A model generated the notes under the pieces. It was given only the letters and a program-made list of their open reading frames with translations, had not been told where the DNA came from and made no database searches. A stretch of 64,000 bases of DNA. Source: Streptomyces sp. LUP30 (GTDB taxonomy: Bacteria > Actinomycetota > Actinomycetes > Streptomycetales > Streptomycetaceae). The stretch's first letter is position 1; every line of letters starts with the position of its first letter. The stretch spans positions 62,001 through 126,000 of the forward strand of contig NZ_MJAJ01000020.1 in the NCBI RefSeq assembly GCF_001746365.1. Direction: 5' to 3'. The position numbers and the translations under genes are program-made. Positions 24,820 to 37,989 of the stretch are shown piece after piece.

Positions 24820-27546
24820 CTAGTGCGCGGCCGACTCCCAGTCCGCGCCCGCGCCCACCGAGACGTCCAGCGGAGCCCTGAGGTGGACGGCGCCTGCCAT
24901 CTCCCTGCGGACCAGTTCCTCCACGGCCACCCGCTCGCCGGGGGCGATCTCCAGGACGATTTCGTCGTGGACCTGGAGCAGCATGCGGGAGGCGAGGTCC
25001 GCCGTGCGCAGTGCCCCGTCCACCTTGAGCATGGCGATCTTGACGATGTCGGCCGCGGTGCCCTGGATGGGCGCGTTGAGGGCCATGCGCTCGGCCGCCT
25101 CCCGGCGCTGACGGTTGTCGCTGTTGAGGTCGGGCAGGTAGCGGCGGCGGCCGAACAGGGTGGCCGTGTAGCCCGTCGCGCGTGCCTCGTCGACGGCGCG
25201 CCGCAGGTAGTCCCGGACGCCGCCGAAGCGCTCGAAGTAGGCGTCCATCAGGGCACGGGCCTCGCCCGCGTCGATGTTCAGCTGCTGGGACAGGCCGAAC
25301 GCCGACAGCCCGTACGCCAGGCCGTAGGACATGGCCTTGATCTTGCGGCGCATCTCCGCGTCCACCGCGCCGGGCTCCACGCCGAACACCTGGGAGGCGG
25401 CCGTGGTGTGCAGGTCCTCGCCGGAGGTGAACGCCTCGATGAGGCCGGCGTCCTCCGAGAGGTGGGCCATCACCCGCAGCTCGATCTGGCTGTAGTCGGC
25501 CGTCATCAGGGACTCGAAGCCCTCGCCGACGACGAAGCCGCGGCGGATGGCGCGGCCCTCGTCGGTGCGGACGGGGATGTTCTGCAGGTTGGGGTCCGTG
25601 GAGGACAGCCGGCCGGTCGCGGCGACCGTCTGGTTGAAGGTGGTGTGGATGCGGCCGTCGGCGGCGATCGTCTTGATCAGGCCCTCGACCGTGACGCGCA
25701 GTTTCGCCTGCTCGCGGTGGCGGAGCATGACGACCGGCAGCTCGTTGTCGGTCTGGCCGGCCAGCCAGGCCAGGGCGTCGGCGTCGGTGGTGTAGCCGGT
25801 CTTGGTCTTCTTCGTCCTGGGCAGGCCCAGCTCGCCGAAGAGGACTTCCTGGAGCTGCTTGGGCGAGCCCAGGTTGAACTCGTGCCCGGCCGCGGCGTGC
25901 GCCTCCTTCACGGCCTGCTGGACGGCGCCGGCGAACATCTGCTCCATGGCCTCCAGGTGGGCGCGGTCGGCCGCGATGCCATGGCGTTCCATGCGGGCCA
26001 GGAGGGCGGAGGTGGGCAGTTCCATGTCGCGCAGCAGGTCGGTGGCGCCGACCTCCTCCAGCCGGCCGCGGAAGGCCTCCCCGAGGTCGACGATGGTGCG
26101 GGCCTGCACCATGAGGGCTTCGGCCTCAGCGCCGTCGTCCGCGCCGAAGGCGAGCTGGCCGTCGGCCGTCGCGGCGGGGGCCAGTTCACGGCCCAGGTAC
26201 TCCAGGGACAGCGCGTCCAGGTCGAAGGAGCGGCGGCCGGGCTTGACCAGGTACGCGGCGAGCGCGGTGTCCATGAGGACGCCGGCGACCGACCAGCCGT
26301 GCTCGGCGAACACCCGCATGGCGCCCTTGGCGTCGTGCAGGACCTTGGCGCGTTCCTCGGCGGCGAGCCAGGCCGCCCACGCGCTCTCGTCGGTCTCGTC
26401 CAGTTCTGTCGGGTCGAACCAGGCGGCGGCTCCGCCGGCCGCGGCGAGCGCGATCTCGGCGACCGAGCCCGCGCCCAGCGCCCAGGTGTCGACGGTGGCC
26501 ACGCCCAGGGTCTGCGTGCCGTGCTCGGCGAGCCAGCCGGCCAGCTCGCCCGTGCCCAGCACCGTGCCGTCCAGCTCCACGCCGGCGGTGATCACCGGGG
26601 TCGCCTCGGCCTCCTCGCCGCCGGGGTCGACGGCGAACAGCCGCTCGCGCAGCGAGGGGTTCCTGATCTCCAGGGTGTCCAGGACCATCGCGACGGCCGT
26701 GCGGTCGTAGGGGGCGCGTTCCAGTTCGGCGACCGCCTTGGGCAGCTCGACGTCCCGGACCATCTCGGTGAGGCGACGGTTGAGCTTGACGGCCTCCAGG
26801 TGGTCGCGCAGGTTCTGCCCGGCCTTGCCCTTGACCTCCTCGACGCGCTCGACGAGTTCCGCGAACGAACCGAACTGGTTGATCCACTTCGCGGCCGTCT
26901 TCTCGCCGACGCCCGGGATGCCGGGCAGGTTGTCGGACGGGTCGCCGCGCAGCGCCGCGAAGTCGGGGTACTGCGCGGGCGTCAACGCGTACTTCTCGAA
27001 GACCTTCTCCGGGGTGAACCGGGTCAGCTCCGACACACCCTTCGTCGGGTACAGGACCGTGGTGTGCTCGGACACCAGCTGGAAGGAGTCGCGGTCGCCG
27101 GTGACGATCAGGACCTCGAAGCCTGCGGCCTCGGCCTGGGTGGCGAGCGTGGCGATGACATCGTCGGCCTCGAAGCCGTCCACCGCGAACCGCGAGACGT
27201 GCATCGCGTCGAGCAGCTCGCCGATCAGCTCGACCTGGCCCTTGAACTCGTCGGGCGTCTTGGAGCGGTTGGCCTTGTACTCGGTGAACTCCTCCGAGCG
27301 CCACGTCTTGCGGGAGACGTCGAAGGCGACCGCGAAGTGCGTGGGCGACTCGTCACGCAACGTGTTGGCGAGCATCGACGCGAAACCGTAGATCGCGTTC
27401 GTCGGCTGGCCCGTCGCGGTGGTGAAGTTCTCCGCGGGCAGCGCGAAGAACGCGCGGTACGCCAGCGAGTGCCCGTCCATGAGCATCAGGCGCGGGCGGC
27501 TTGCGCCGGTGGGGGTGTCGGTCTTCTTCGCTGCTGTCTCTGCCAC
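24820..27546 (-). CDS. polA: DNA polymerase I
   Basis: 908 residues from GTG 27546-27544. The N-terminal 5'-3' exonuclease domain (about 20-310) shows LMLMDGHSLAYRAFFALP, FEADDVIATLA, VTGDRDSFQLV and LRGDPSDNLPGIPGVGEKTA. The middle 3'-5' exonuclease-like domain (about 320-510) lacks a clear DxE catalytic motif, so proofreading is probably lost, as in other actinobacterial Pol I. The C-terminal polymerase domain carries TDPNLQNIPVRT, motif A ADYSQIELRVMAHLS, motif B RRKIKAMSYGLAYG and motif C VHDEIVLE. It fills gaps in repair and removes Okazaki primers. A terminator follows. Confidence 0.97.
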   Translation of the reverse strand: MAETAAKKTDTPTGASRPRLMLMDGHSLAYRAFFALPAENFTTATGQPTNAIYGFASMLANTLRDESPTHFAVAFDVSRKTWRSEEFTEYKANRSKTPDEFKGQVELIGELLDAMHVSRFAVDGFEADDVIATLATQAEAAGFEVLIVTGDRDSFQLVSEHTTVLYPTKGVSELTRFTPEKVFEKYALTPAQYPDFAALRGDPSDNLPGIPGVGEKTAAKWINQFGSFAELVERVEEVKGKAGQNLRDHLEAVKLNRRLTEMVRDVELPKAVAELERAPYDRTAVAMVLDTLEIRNPSLRERLFAVDPGGEEAEATPVITAGVELDGTVLGTGELAGWLAEHGTQTLGVATVDTWALGAGSVAEIALAAAGGAAAWFDPTELDETDESAWAAWLAAEERAKVLHDAKGAMRVFAEHGWSVAGVLMDTALAAYLVKPGRRSFDLDALSLEYLGRELAPAATADGQLAFGADDGAEAEALMVQARTIVDLGEAFRGRLEEVGATDLLRDMELPTSALLARMERHGIAADRAHLEAMEQMFAGAVQQAVKEAHAAAGHEFNLGSPKQLQEVLFGELGLPRTKKTKTGYTTDADALAWLAGQTDNELPVVMLRHREQAKLRVTVEGLIKTIAADGRIHTTFNQTVAATGRLSSTDPNLQNIPVRTDEGRAIRRGFVVGEGFESLMTADYSQIELRVMAHLSEDAGLIEAFTSGEDLHTTAASQVFGVEPGAVDAEMRRKIKAMSYGLAYGLSAFGLSQQLNIDAGEARALMDAYFERFGGVRDYLRRAVDEARATGYTATLFGRRRYLPDLNSDNRQRREAAERMALNAPIQGTAADIVKIAMLKVDGALRTADLASRMLLQVHDEIVLEIAPGERVAVEELVRREMAGAVHLRAPLDVSVGAGADWESAAH

Positions 27547-27932
27547 GCCCCCGATCCTGCCACGCCCCACTGACAGTCGGCTCCGGCCGACTCCGCCCGA
27601 CCGGCGCACCCGGCGCCCGCGGTCCCCGCCCGAACCTCTGCCCGCGGCACGAGCCCGCACTCCCCGGCTCCCGGCTCCCCGGCTCCCCGTGCCCCTTGCC
27701 CGTCCGCCGCCGCCGCCGTCCACCCAGCCCCGCGCCCCAGCCCGGCGTCCCCCGCACGCAGGCTTTGCCCGTATCCGTGTCAGTGACCAGTACCACACGG
27801 GATCGTTGTCGGCGCCGCGTGCGAGGATCCCGTGTGGCGGTGCGCACGGCACGACGTGCGCCACGCCCGCCGGACGGCACACACGGCACGCACGGCACAC
27901 GGCACACACGGCAGGTCGAAGGAGAGCGCGCG
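27547..27932. other. Divergent intergenic region polA / oxidoreductase
   Basis: About 390 bp between divergent genes. It is dominated by C-rich simple sequence (ccggctcccggctccccggctcccc near 27663-27690) and a cggcacacacggcacg repeat at about 27875-27912. No gene. Promoters for both flanking genes should lie here, but I cannot place them with confidence. Confidence 0.55.
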
Positions 27933-30224
<2,292 letters not shown>

Positions 30225-30273
30225 GCGTTTGCTCAGTGACGCCGGATGTGATCGACGAACGGAGCAGGACCCC

Positions 30274-30741
30274 ATGGGCGAGCAGCAGCACGTGAAGTTC
30301 CCGCAAGAGGTCATCGACGAGTACGCCGCCCTCGGCATCGACATCGCCGCCCTGTTCTCCGCCGGACATCTCGGCTCCCGCATGGGCGTGGAGATCGTCG
30401 AGGCGTCCGCGGACCGCGTCGTGGGCACCATGCCCGTCGAGGGCAACACCCAGCCCTACGGGCTGCTCCACGGCGGCGCCTCCGCGGTCCTCGCCGAGAC
30501 CCTCGGCTCGGTCGGCTCGATGCTGCACGGCGGCAGCACCAAGATCGCCGTCGGCGTCGACCTGAACTGCACCCACCACCGCGGCGCCCGCTCCGGCCTG
30601 GTGACCGGAGTCGCCACCCCCGTGCACCGGGGGCGCTCCACGGCCACGTACGAGATCGTGATCAGCGACGAGGAGGGCCGGCGCGTGTGCACCGCCCGGC
30701 TCACCTGCCTGCTGCGCGACGCGCCCGCCGTCCGGAGCTGA
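30274..30741 (+). CDS. PaaI-type hotdog-fold thioesterase
   Basis: 155 residues. The hotdog signature YGLLHGGASAVLAETLGSVGS (about 68-88), with the preceding GTMPVEGNTQP, identifies the PaaI/YdiI acyl-CoA thioesterase family; the catalytic carboxylate is the Glu of AETLGS. The C-terminal strands (VGVDLNCTHHRGARSG and RVCTARLTCLLRD) complete the fold. The ATG at 30274 has GGAGCAGG upstream. Likely cytoplasmic, cleaving aryl- or acyl-CoA. Its position after the molybdopterin oxidoreductase suggests shared transcription. Confidence 0.92.
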   Translation: MGEQQHVKFPQEVIDEYAALGIDIAALFSAGHLGSRMGVEIVEASADRVVGTMPVEGNTQPYGLLHGGASAVLAETLGSVGSMLHGGSTKIAVGVDLNCTHHRGARSGLVTGVATPVHRGRSTATYEIVISDEEGRRVCTARLTCLLRDAPAVRS

Positions 30742-30806
30742 CGCCCGACACCCGGTGCGGCGTCACCCGTTGCCCGGCGCCGCCCCGGCGGCCTAGCGTC
30801 ACAGGC

Positions 30807-31280
30807 ATGACGACGGCGAGCGCCCCGGGGGCGAGAGCGACGGCACGGCTGCTCGGGCCGGCCCTTCTGGCGGCGACCCTGGCCGGGGCGACGGCGACCG
30901 CCTGCGACCGGGCCCCCCGGCCTGCGGACGCCGCGCCCACCGCCGCCTCCACACCCACCACGTCAGCCGCGCCCACCGCCGCCTCCACACCCACCACGTC
31001 AGCCGCGCCCACCGCGTCAGCCGCCCCCGAGGAGCTGTGCACACGGATCGTCGCCCACTGGTCGCACGTCATGCTCGACAGCGACACCTACGGCGACTAC
31101 CAGTCCATGGGGCTCTCCAACGGCCAGTACGACATCCTGCGGACCGTCCTGGACTCCGCCCGCGCCGAGAAGAAGCAGCAAGGAGCGGCAGCCGCAGCGA
31201 AGTTGATCGACCGTCAGGCCCACAGGGGCTGCGTGGACTGGTACCGCTCCGGCGGCCCCGGCGAAGGCCCCTGGCAGTGA
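30807..31280 (+). CDS. Putative lipoprotein with Thr/Pro/Ala repeat linker
   Basis: 157 residues. A hydrophobic signal (about 15-32) ends in a lipobox-like TATAC with cysteine at position 33. A Pro/Ala/Thr/Ser linker (about 40-72) made of two exact 12-residue repeats then leads to a small domain with two cysteines (EELCTRIVAHW and RGCVDWY) that may form a disulfide. It is predicted to be membrane-anchored and extracytoplasmic. Function unknown. The stop overlaps the GTG start of the next gene, so the two are translationally coupled. Confidence 0.75.
   Translation: MTTASAPGARATARLLGPALLAATLAGATATACDRAPRPADAAPTAASTPTTSAAPTAASTPTTSAAPTASAAPEELCTRIVAHWSHVMLDSDTYGDYQSMGLSNGQYDILRTVLDSARAEKKQQGAAAAAKLIDRQAHRGCVDWYRSGGPGEGPWQ
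30933..31004 (+). repeat. 36-bp exact direct repeat within the lipoprotein gene
   Basis: Two identical adjacent 36-bp units (30933-30968, 30969-31004), with a partial third copy after them, encode APTAASTPTTSA twice. Being in frame, copy-number change would only alter linker length. Confidence 0.9.
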
Positions 31281-31891
31281 ACGCCATCGGGCCGGTCGAG
31301 CCCGGCGAGGGCACCCAGGGCCATCCCCTCGCCACCCCCGAGCCCGCCGGACCCGCCACCCGGCCGCTCGCCCGCCTCTACACCGCCCACCGCCGCGCCG
31401 CACACGCCCTCCTCGCCGCGGCCCTCCTCGCCGCCGGCGGCGGCTACCTGTACGCGACCCGGCCGCCCGCCGCCCGGCCCGTCAGGGCCGAACTGCCGTT
31501 CCCCGCGCAGACGGTGGACGTCAGCTACCTCGGCGAGGTCACCGTGCCGCCCGGCACCCGACCGCGCACCTTCGCCTTCGAGGTACTGCTCGGCGTGGAG
31601 TCCGGACCGGCGGTCACCGTGACCGGAATGACGCAGCCATACGACGGCCTCTCCCTGACCTCGGCCCCGCGCGCCCCGTTCCGGACGAAGTCGGGCGCCG
31701 CCCGCAAGATCGTCGTCACCATGCACGTGACGGAATGCGGAAAAGTCCCCCGGGACGCCGGACTCCCTTTCATAGACGTAACTCTACGTAATGCGCGCGC
31801 AATGCAGGTGCAGAGTTTCATCCTGGGACCGCGCTATGCGCACGACCTCTCACACGCCCTACAGGTCGCCTGCAGCAACGATATTAGGTAA
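31277..31891 (+). CDS. Single-pass membrane/secreted hypothetical protein
   Basis: 204 residues from GTG 31277, which overlaps the lipoprotein stop by 4 bases. An N-terminal Pro/Gly-rich segment and a hydrophobic helix (about 40-60, HALLAAALLAAGGGYLYA) precede an extracytoplasmic domain of about 140 residues. VDVSYLGEVTVPPGTRPRTF, a VTVTGMTQPYDGLSL stretch and two cysteines (TECGKV and QVACSND) mark that domain. It resembles Streptomyces proteins labelled as Tat-signal-domain, without a clear twin arginine here. Function unknown. It probably acts with the upstream lipoprotein. Confidence 0.75.
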   Translation: MNAIGPVEPGEGTQGHPLATPEPAGPATRPLARLYTAHRRAAHALLAAALLAAGGGYLYATRPPAARPVRAELPFPAQTVDVSYLGEVTVPPGTRPRTFAFEVLLGVESGPAVTVTGMTQPYDGLSLTSAPRAPFRTKSGAARKIVVTMHVTECGKVPRDAGLPFIDVTLRNARAMQVQSFILGPRYAHDLSHALQVACSNDIR

Positions 31892-32178
31892 TCACCAAAA
31901 TACCCGAGACGCCTGACCACACCCAGGGTCGTCCTGCACATTCTCAGCATGCGGACAGGGCGAATCGGCCTGAATTCCGCCGTTCCACCCACCAAGTACC
32001 GCTCTGCATTACCTCGTGTCATAACAAGAGAGTCACAGCCTTCGTCAGACCCTCCTCCACGTTCCCTCCACCCGCTTAGAGTCACGCCCAGTCACCGCGC
32101 GGCTGGAATACCCCTCCAGGTCCGCGCTCGACTCGGCCTCTTCCAGGGGGGAGAGCCGCCCAGGGAAAGGACTGGAAC

Positions 32179-33408
32179 GTGCGTCAACGTTCGCTCATCG
32201 CCATCACCGCCGCGCTGTCCGCGGGAGCACTCACCCTCACCGCCTGCGGCTCGCGCGACAGCGGCGACGACAAGGGCTCCGACAGCGGCGGCACCACCGT
32301 CACCATCGGCGTCGACGCCCCGCTGACCGGCGACCTGTCCGCGCTGGGCCTCGGCATCAAGAACTCCGTCGACCTCGCCGCCAAGACGGCCAACAAGCAG
32401 AAGCTCGTCGACGGCGTCACCTTCAAGATCGTCGCCAAGGACGACCAGGCGCAGCCCTCCGCCGGCCAGCAGAACGCCTCCGCCCTCGTCGCCGACAAGA
32501 GCGTCCTCGGCGTGGTCGGCCCGCTGAACTCCTCGGTCGCCGAGTCGATGCAGAAGGTCTTCGACGACGCCAAACTCGTCGAGGTCTCCCCGGCCAACAC
32601 CAACCCCGCGCTCACCCAGGGCACCGACTGGGCCACCTCCAAGAAGCGCACCTACAAGTCGTACTTCCGCACCGCGACCACGGACGCCATCCAGGGCCCG
32701 TTCGCCGCCCAGTACGTCTTCAACGACGCCAAGAAGAAGAAGGTCTTCGTCATCGACGACAAGAAGACCTACGGAGCCGGCCTCGCCAGCACCTTCACCG
32801 CGGAGTTCAAGAAGCTCGGCGGCACCATCGCGGGCACCCAGCACATCAACCCCGACTCCAAGGACTTCTCCGCCGTCGCCACCCAGGTGAAGAACTCCGG
32901 CGCCGACGTCGTCTACTACGGCGGCGAATACCCGCAGGCCGGCCCCCTCAGCAAGCAGATCAAGGCCGCCGGCGCCAAGATCCCCGTGGTCGGCGGCGAC
33001 GGCATCTTCGACCCGACCTTCATCAAGCTGGCCGGCTCCGACGCCACCGGCGACCTCGCCACCTCCGTCGGCGCCCCCGTCGAGCAGCTCCCCTCCGCCA
33101 AGGAGTTCGTCGCCAACTACAAGGCCGGCGGCTACAAGGAGGAGTACGCCGCCTACGGCGGTTACTCCTACGACTCCGCCTGGGCCATCATCGAGGCCGT
33201 CAAGAAGGTCGTCGACGACAACGGCGGCAAGCTCCCCGACGACGCCCGCGCCAAGGTCACCGCAGCCGTCCAGAACGTCTCCTTCGACGGCGTGACCGGC
33301 AAGGTCTCCTTCGACGAGTACGGCGACGCCACCAACAAGCAGCTCACCGTCTACGCCGTCGAGAACGGTGCCTGGAAGGCCGTCAAGTCCGGCACCTACT
33401 CCGGCTGA
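32179..33408 (+). CDS. livK: Branched-chain amino acid ABC transporter, substrate-binding lipoprotein
   Basis: 409 residues from GTG 32179, with AAAGGA upstream. The signal sequence ends in a LTAC lipobox (Cys 23), so the mature protein is a membrane-anchored lipoprotein. The periplasmic-binding-protein type I fold starts at VTIGVDAPLTGDLSALGLGIKNSVDLAA; VLGVVGPLNSSVAESMQKVF and DVVYYGGEYPQAGPLSKQIKAAG are typical of the LivK/Leu-Ile-Val binding family. It feeds the permease and ATPase genes that follow, in order, on the same strand. The promoter should lie in the 287-bp region upstream (31892-32178). Confidence 0.93.
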   Translation: MRQRSLIAITAALSAGALTLTACGSRDSGDDKGSDSGGTTVTIGVDAPLTGDLSALGLGIKNSVDLAAKTANKQKLVDGVTFKIVAKDDQAQPSAGQQNASALVADKSVLGVVGPLNSSVAESMQKVFDDAKLVEVSPANTNPALTQGTDWATSKKRTYKSYFRTATTDAIQGPFAAQYVFNDAKKKKVFVIDDKKTYGAGLASTFTAEFKKLGGTIAGTQHINPDSKDFSAVATQVKNSGADVVYYGGEYPQAGPLSKQIKAAGAKIPVVGGDGIFDPTFIKLAGSDATGDLATSVGAPVEQLPSAKEFVANYKAGGYKEEYAAYGGYSYDSAWAIIEAVKKVVDDNGGKLPDDARAKVTAAVQNVSFDGVTGKVSFDEYGDATNKQLTVYAVENGAWKAVKSGTYSG

Positions 33409-33521
33409 CAACCACACCCGCACCACAGCCGAGCCGCGCGGGGCGCTGTTCCACAAGCGCCCCGCGCGGACTCGCATCCGGCCCCCCGTCGAAACATCCG
33501 AACCGTCTCGGAGGACATGCG

Positions 33522-34454
33522 GTGAACGAACTGCCGCAGCAGCTGGTCAACGGCCTGCTACTGGGATCCATGTACGGCCTTGTCGCCATCGGCTACACAA
33601 TGGTCTATGGCATTGTCCAGCTCATCAACTTCGCCCACGGCGAGATCTTCATGACCGGAGCGTTCGGCGCTCTCACGGTCTACGCGTACGTACTGCCCGA
33701 CGGCACCTCCATGGCGATCGCCCTGCCACTGATGCTCGTCGGAGCCGTGATGGTCTCCGTCACCGTCGCCGTGGGAGCGGAACGGTTCGCCTACCGTCCC
33801 CTCCGCAACGCACCGCGCCTCGCCCCGCTCATCACCGCCATCGGCCTCTCCCTCGCCCTCCAGCAGGCCGTCTGGGCCTGGTACCCCGAGGCCAAGTCCG
33901 CCCGCGTCTTCCCCCAGATCGACGGCGGCCCCTTCAACATCGGCAACGTCACCATCCAGACCGGCGACGTCTTCCTGCTCGTCGCCGCCCCCCTGAGCAT
34001 GGCCTTCCTCGGCTACTTCGTCATGAAGACCCGCACCGGCCGCGGCATGCAGGCCACCGCCCAGGACCCCGACACCGCCAAACTCATGGGCGTCAACACC
34101 GACCGCATCATCGTGGTCGCCTTCGCCCTCGGCGCCGCCTTCGCCGCCATCGGAGGCGTCGCCTACGGCCTCAAGTACGGCCAGATCTCCTTCACCATGG
34201 GCTTCCTCCTCGGCCTCAAGGCCTTCACCGCGGCCGTCCTCGGCGGCATCGGCAACATCTACGGAGCCATGATCGGCGGCATCGTCCTCGGCATCGCCGA
34301 AACCCTCGCCACCGCCTACATCGCCGACATCCCCGGCATGGGCCAGTTCGGCAGCAACGCCTGGGCCGACGTCTGGGCCTTCGTACTCCTCATCCTCGTG
34401 CTCCTGCTGCGGCCACAAGGCCTGCTCGGCGAGCGCGTCGCGGACAGGGCGTGA
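33522..34454 (+). CDS. livH: Branched-chain amino acid ABC transporter permease LivH
   Basis: 310 residues from GTG 33522 behind CGGAGG. About eight transmembrane helices; the N-terminus LVNGLLLGSMYGLVAIGYTMVYGIVQLINFAHGE, GRGMQATAQDPDTAKLMGVNTDR (the ATPase-contacting loop) and LGGIGNIYGAMIGGI are LivH family landmarks. It forms the membrane pore with LivM. Five bp separate it from the next gene, typical for translational coupling. Confidence 0.95.
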   Translation: MNELPQQLVNGLLLGSMYGLVAIGYTMVYGIVQLINFAHGEIFMTGAFGALTVYAYVLPDGTSMAIALPLMLVGAVMVSVTVAVGAERFAYRPLRNAPRLAPLITAIGLSLALQQAVWAWYPEAKSARVFPQIDGGPFNIGNVTIQTGDVFLLVAAPLSMAFLGYFVMKTRTGRGMQATAQDPDTAKLMGVNTDRIIVVAFALGAAFAAIGGVAYGLKYGQISFTMGFLLGLKAFTAAVLGGIGNIYGAMIGGIVLGIAETLATAYIADIPGMGQFGSNAWADVWAFVLLILVLLLRPQGLLGERVADRA

Positions 34455-34459
34455 CACCG

Positions 34460-36283
34460 ATGACGACACAGACCACCACCGCCGAAGCGTTCGACACCCC
34501 CGCTTCCGCCCAGGCCGGCCTCATCGGCATCCCCGCAGCAGCCGGCCGCGCCCTCGCCACCGGCGGCGCCGTCCTCACCCTCATCTCCACCTTCCTCGCC
34601 TGGACCTGGACCTCCGCCTTCCCCGGCGACCTCACCGTCTACGGCTACCCCGGCGGCCTCCAGGTCCTCGTCCTCATCGGCGCCGCCCTCACCACCCTCT
34701 TCGCCCTCGCCACCTACGGCATCAAGGGCCTCGGCTGGCTCGTCCCCGCCGGCGGCGACGGCGCCATCAAATTCGCCGCCCTCGCCACCTTCGCCACCAG
34801 CTGGTACACGGTCATCGCGATCAGCACCGAACTCGGCGGCATCGTCAACCTCGAACTCGGCGGCTACCTCGTCGCCATAGGCAGCCTCGCCGCCCTCATC
34901 GGCGCCCTCGCCCTGCCCTTCGAGCACCCCGAGGCCGACCCGATCGACCCCGACGACTCCGCGTGGGAGCACAACAAGCACAAGGCCGCCCACCAGTGGG
35001 AGACCATCAAGGCAGCCTTCGGCTCCGGCACCGCCAAGCCCGTCGGCAAGCTCCCCTCCTACGCCGAGATCCTCATCATCGTCGCCGTCCTCGCCATCGG
35101 CCTCACCGTCTTCACCTACGGCATCGGCACCGAGTACGACGAACTCTTCGTCGGCTTCCTCATCACCGCGGGCTTCGGCTTCACCGCCGTCAACAAGGCC
35201 GGCCTCGTCGCCCAGGCAGGCCAGATCACCGCCCGCCACCAGAACATCACCACCTGCGGCGCGTTCGTCGCCGCCGCACTCTTCCCCTTCACCCAGACCG
35301 ACGACCAGTACGCCACCGTCGGCGTCTACATCCTCATCTTCGCCACCGTCGCCCTCGGCCTCAACATCGTCGTCGGCCTCGCCGGACTCCTCGACCTCGG
35401 CTACGTCGCCTTCCTCGGCGTCGGCGCCTACGCCGCCTCCCTCGTCTCCGGCTCCCCCAGCTCCCCCTTCGGCGTCCACTTCCCCTTCTGGGCCGCCGCC
35501 CTCGTCGGCACCGCCGCCTCCCTCGTCTTCGGCGTCCTCATCGGCGCCCCCACCCTGCGACTGCGCGGCGACTACCTCGCCATCGTCACCCTCGGCTTCG
35601 GAGAGATCTTCCGCATCACCGCCAACAACCTCGACGGCACCTCCGGACCCGACATCACCAACGGCTCCAACGGCATCTCCTCCATCCCGAACCTCGACAT
35701 CCTCGGATTCGACTTCGGCGCCGTCCACGACATCGCCGGCTTCAGCATCGGCCGCTTCGCCAACTACTTCTTCCTGATGCTGATCATCACCGCCATCGTC
35801 GTGACCGTCTTCCGACGCAGCGGAGACTCCCGCATCGGCCGCGCCTGGGTCGCCATCCGCGAAGACGAGACCGCCGCCCTCGCCATGGGCATCAACGGCT
35901 TCCGCGTCAAACTCATCGCCTTCGCCGTCGGCGCCTCCCTCGCCGGACTCGCCGGCACCGTACAAGCCCACGTCACCTACACCGTGACCCCCGAGCAGTA
36001 CGTCTTCGCCGGCCCCATCCCCCCCAACTCCGCCTTCCTCCTCGCCGCAGTCGTCCTCGGCGGCATGGGCACCATCGGCGGCCCCCTCATCGGCGCCTCC
36101 CTCCTCTTCCTCATCCCCAACAAACTCCAGTTCCTCGGCGACTACCAGCTCTTCGCCTTCGGCCTCGCACTCATCCTGCTGATGCGCTTCCGCCCGGAGG
36201 GCCTCATCCCCAACCGGCGACGTCAGCTCGAGTTCCACGAGGACGCGGAAGCTCCCACCGTCCTGACGAAGGCAGGGGCCTGA
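34460..36283 (+). CDS. livM: Branched-chain amino acid ABC transporter permease LivM with long N-terminal extension
   Basis: 607 residues from ATG 34460. The canonical LivM core occupies only the C-terminal half (from about residue 285: YILIFATVALGLNIVVGLAGLLDLGYVAF, then APTLRLRGDYLAIVTLGFGEIFR, AWVAIREDETAALAMGIN and VVLGGMGTIGGPLIGA). The first 280 residues are an extra membrane region with about six predicted helices plus a charged cytoplasmic loop (about 150-200, FEHPEADPIDPDDSAWEHN). Most bacterial LivM proteins are about 350-450 residues. The codon pattern and reading frame are continuous, so this is not a frameshift fusion artefact. Confidence 0.92.
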   Translation: MTTQTTTAEAFDTPASAQAGLIGIPAAAGRALATGGAVLTLISTFLAWTWTSAFPGDLTVYGYPGGLQVLVLIGAALTTLFALATYGIKGLGWLVPAGGDGAIKFAALATFATSWYTVIAISTELGGIVNLELGGYLVAIGSLAALIGALALPFEHPEADPIDPDDSAWEHNKHKAAHQWETIKAAFGSGTAKPVGKLPSYAEILIIVAVLAIGLTVFTYGIGTEYDELFVGFLITAGFGFTAVNKAGLVAQAGQITARHQNITTCGAFVAAALFPFTQTDDQYATVGVYILIFATVALGLNIVVGLAGLLDLGYVAFLGVGAYAASLVSGSPSSPFGVHFPFWAAALVGTAASLVFGVLIGAPTLRLRGDYLAIVTLGFGEIFRITANNLDGTSGPDITNGSNGISSIPNLDILGFDFGAVHDIAGFSIGRFANYFFLMLIITAIVVTVFRRSGDSRIGRAWVAIREDETAALAMGINGFRVKLIAFAVGASLAGLAGTVQAHVTYTVTPEQYVFAGPIPPNSAFLLAAVVLGGMGTIGGPLIGASLLFLIPNKLQFLGDYQLFAFGLALILLMRFRPEGLIPNRRRQLEFHEDAEAPTVLTKAGA

Positions 36284-36288
36284 CCACC

Positions 36289-37907
<1,619 letters not shown>

Positions 37908-37925
37908 CCCACCCCCCTCACACAC

Positions 37926-37966
37926 GACGAAGGCCCGCACCCCTTCTCCGGGCGCGGGCCTTCGTC
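37926..37966. terminator. Bidirectional terminator between livF and the ANTAR regulator
   Basis: GACGAAGGCCCGC and GCGGGCCTTCGTC form a perfect 13-bp stem with a 15-nt loop between two convergent genes. It can terminate both the liv operon and the minus-strand regulator transcript. Confidence 0.88.
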
Positions 37967-37989
37967 ATGCGCACAGAGCGCCGCAGGAA

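Noticed and set aside
24820..27546. Possible inactivation of the Pol I polymerase
   Set aside because: All polymerase motifs (A, B, C) and the 5'-3' exonuclease residues are intact. Only the 3'-5' motif is degenerate, as expected for the family in actinobacteria.
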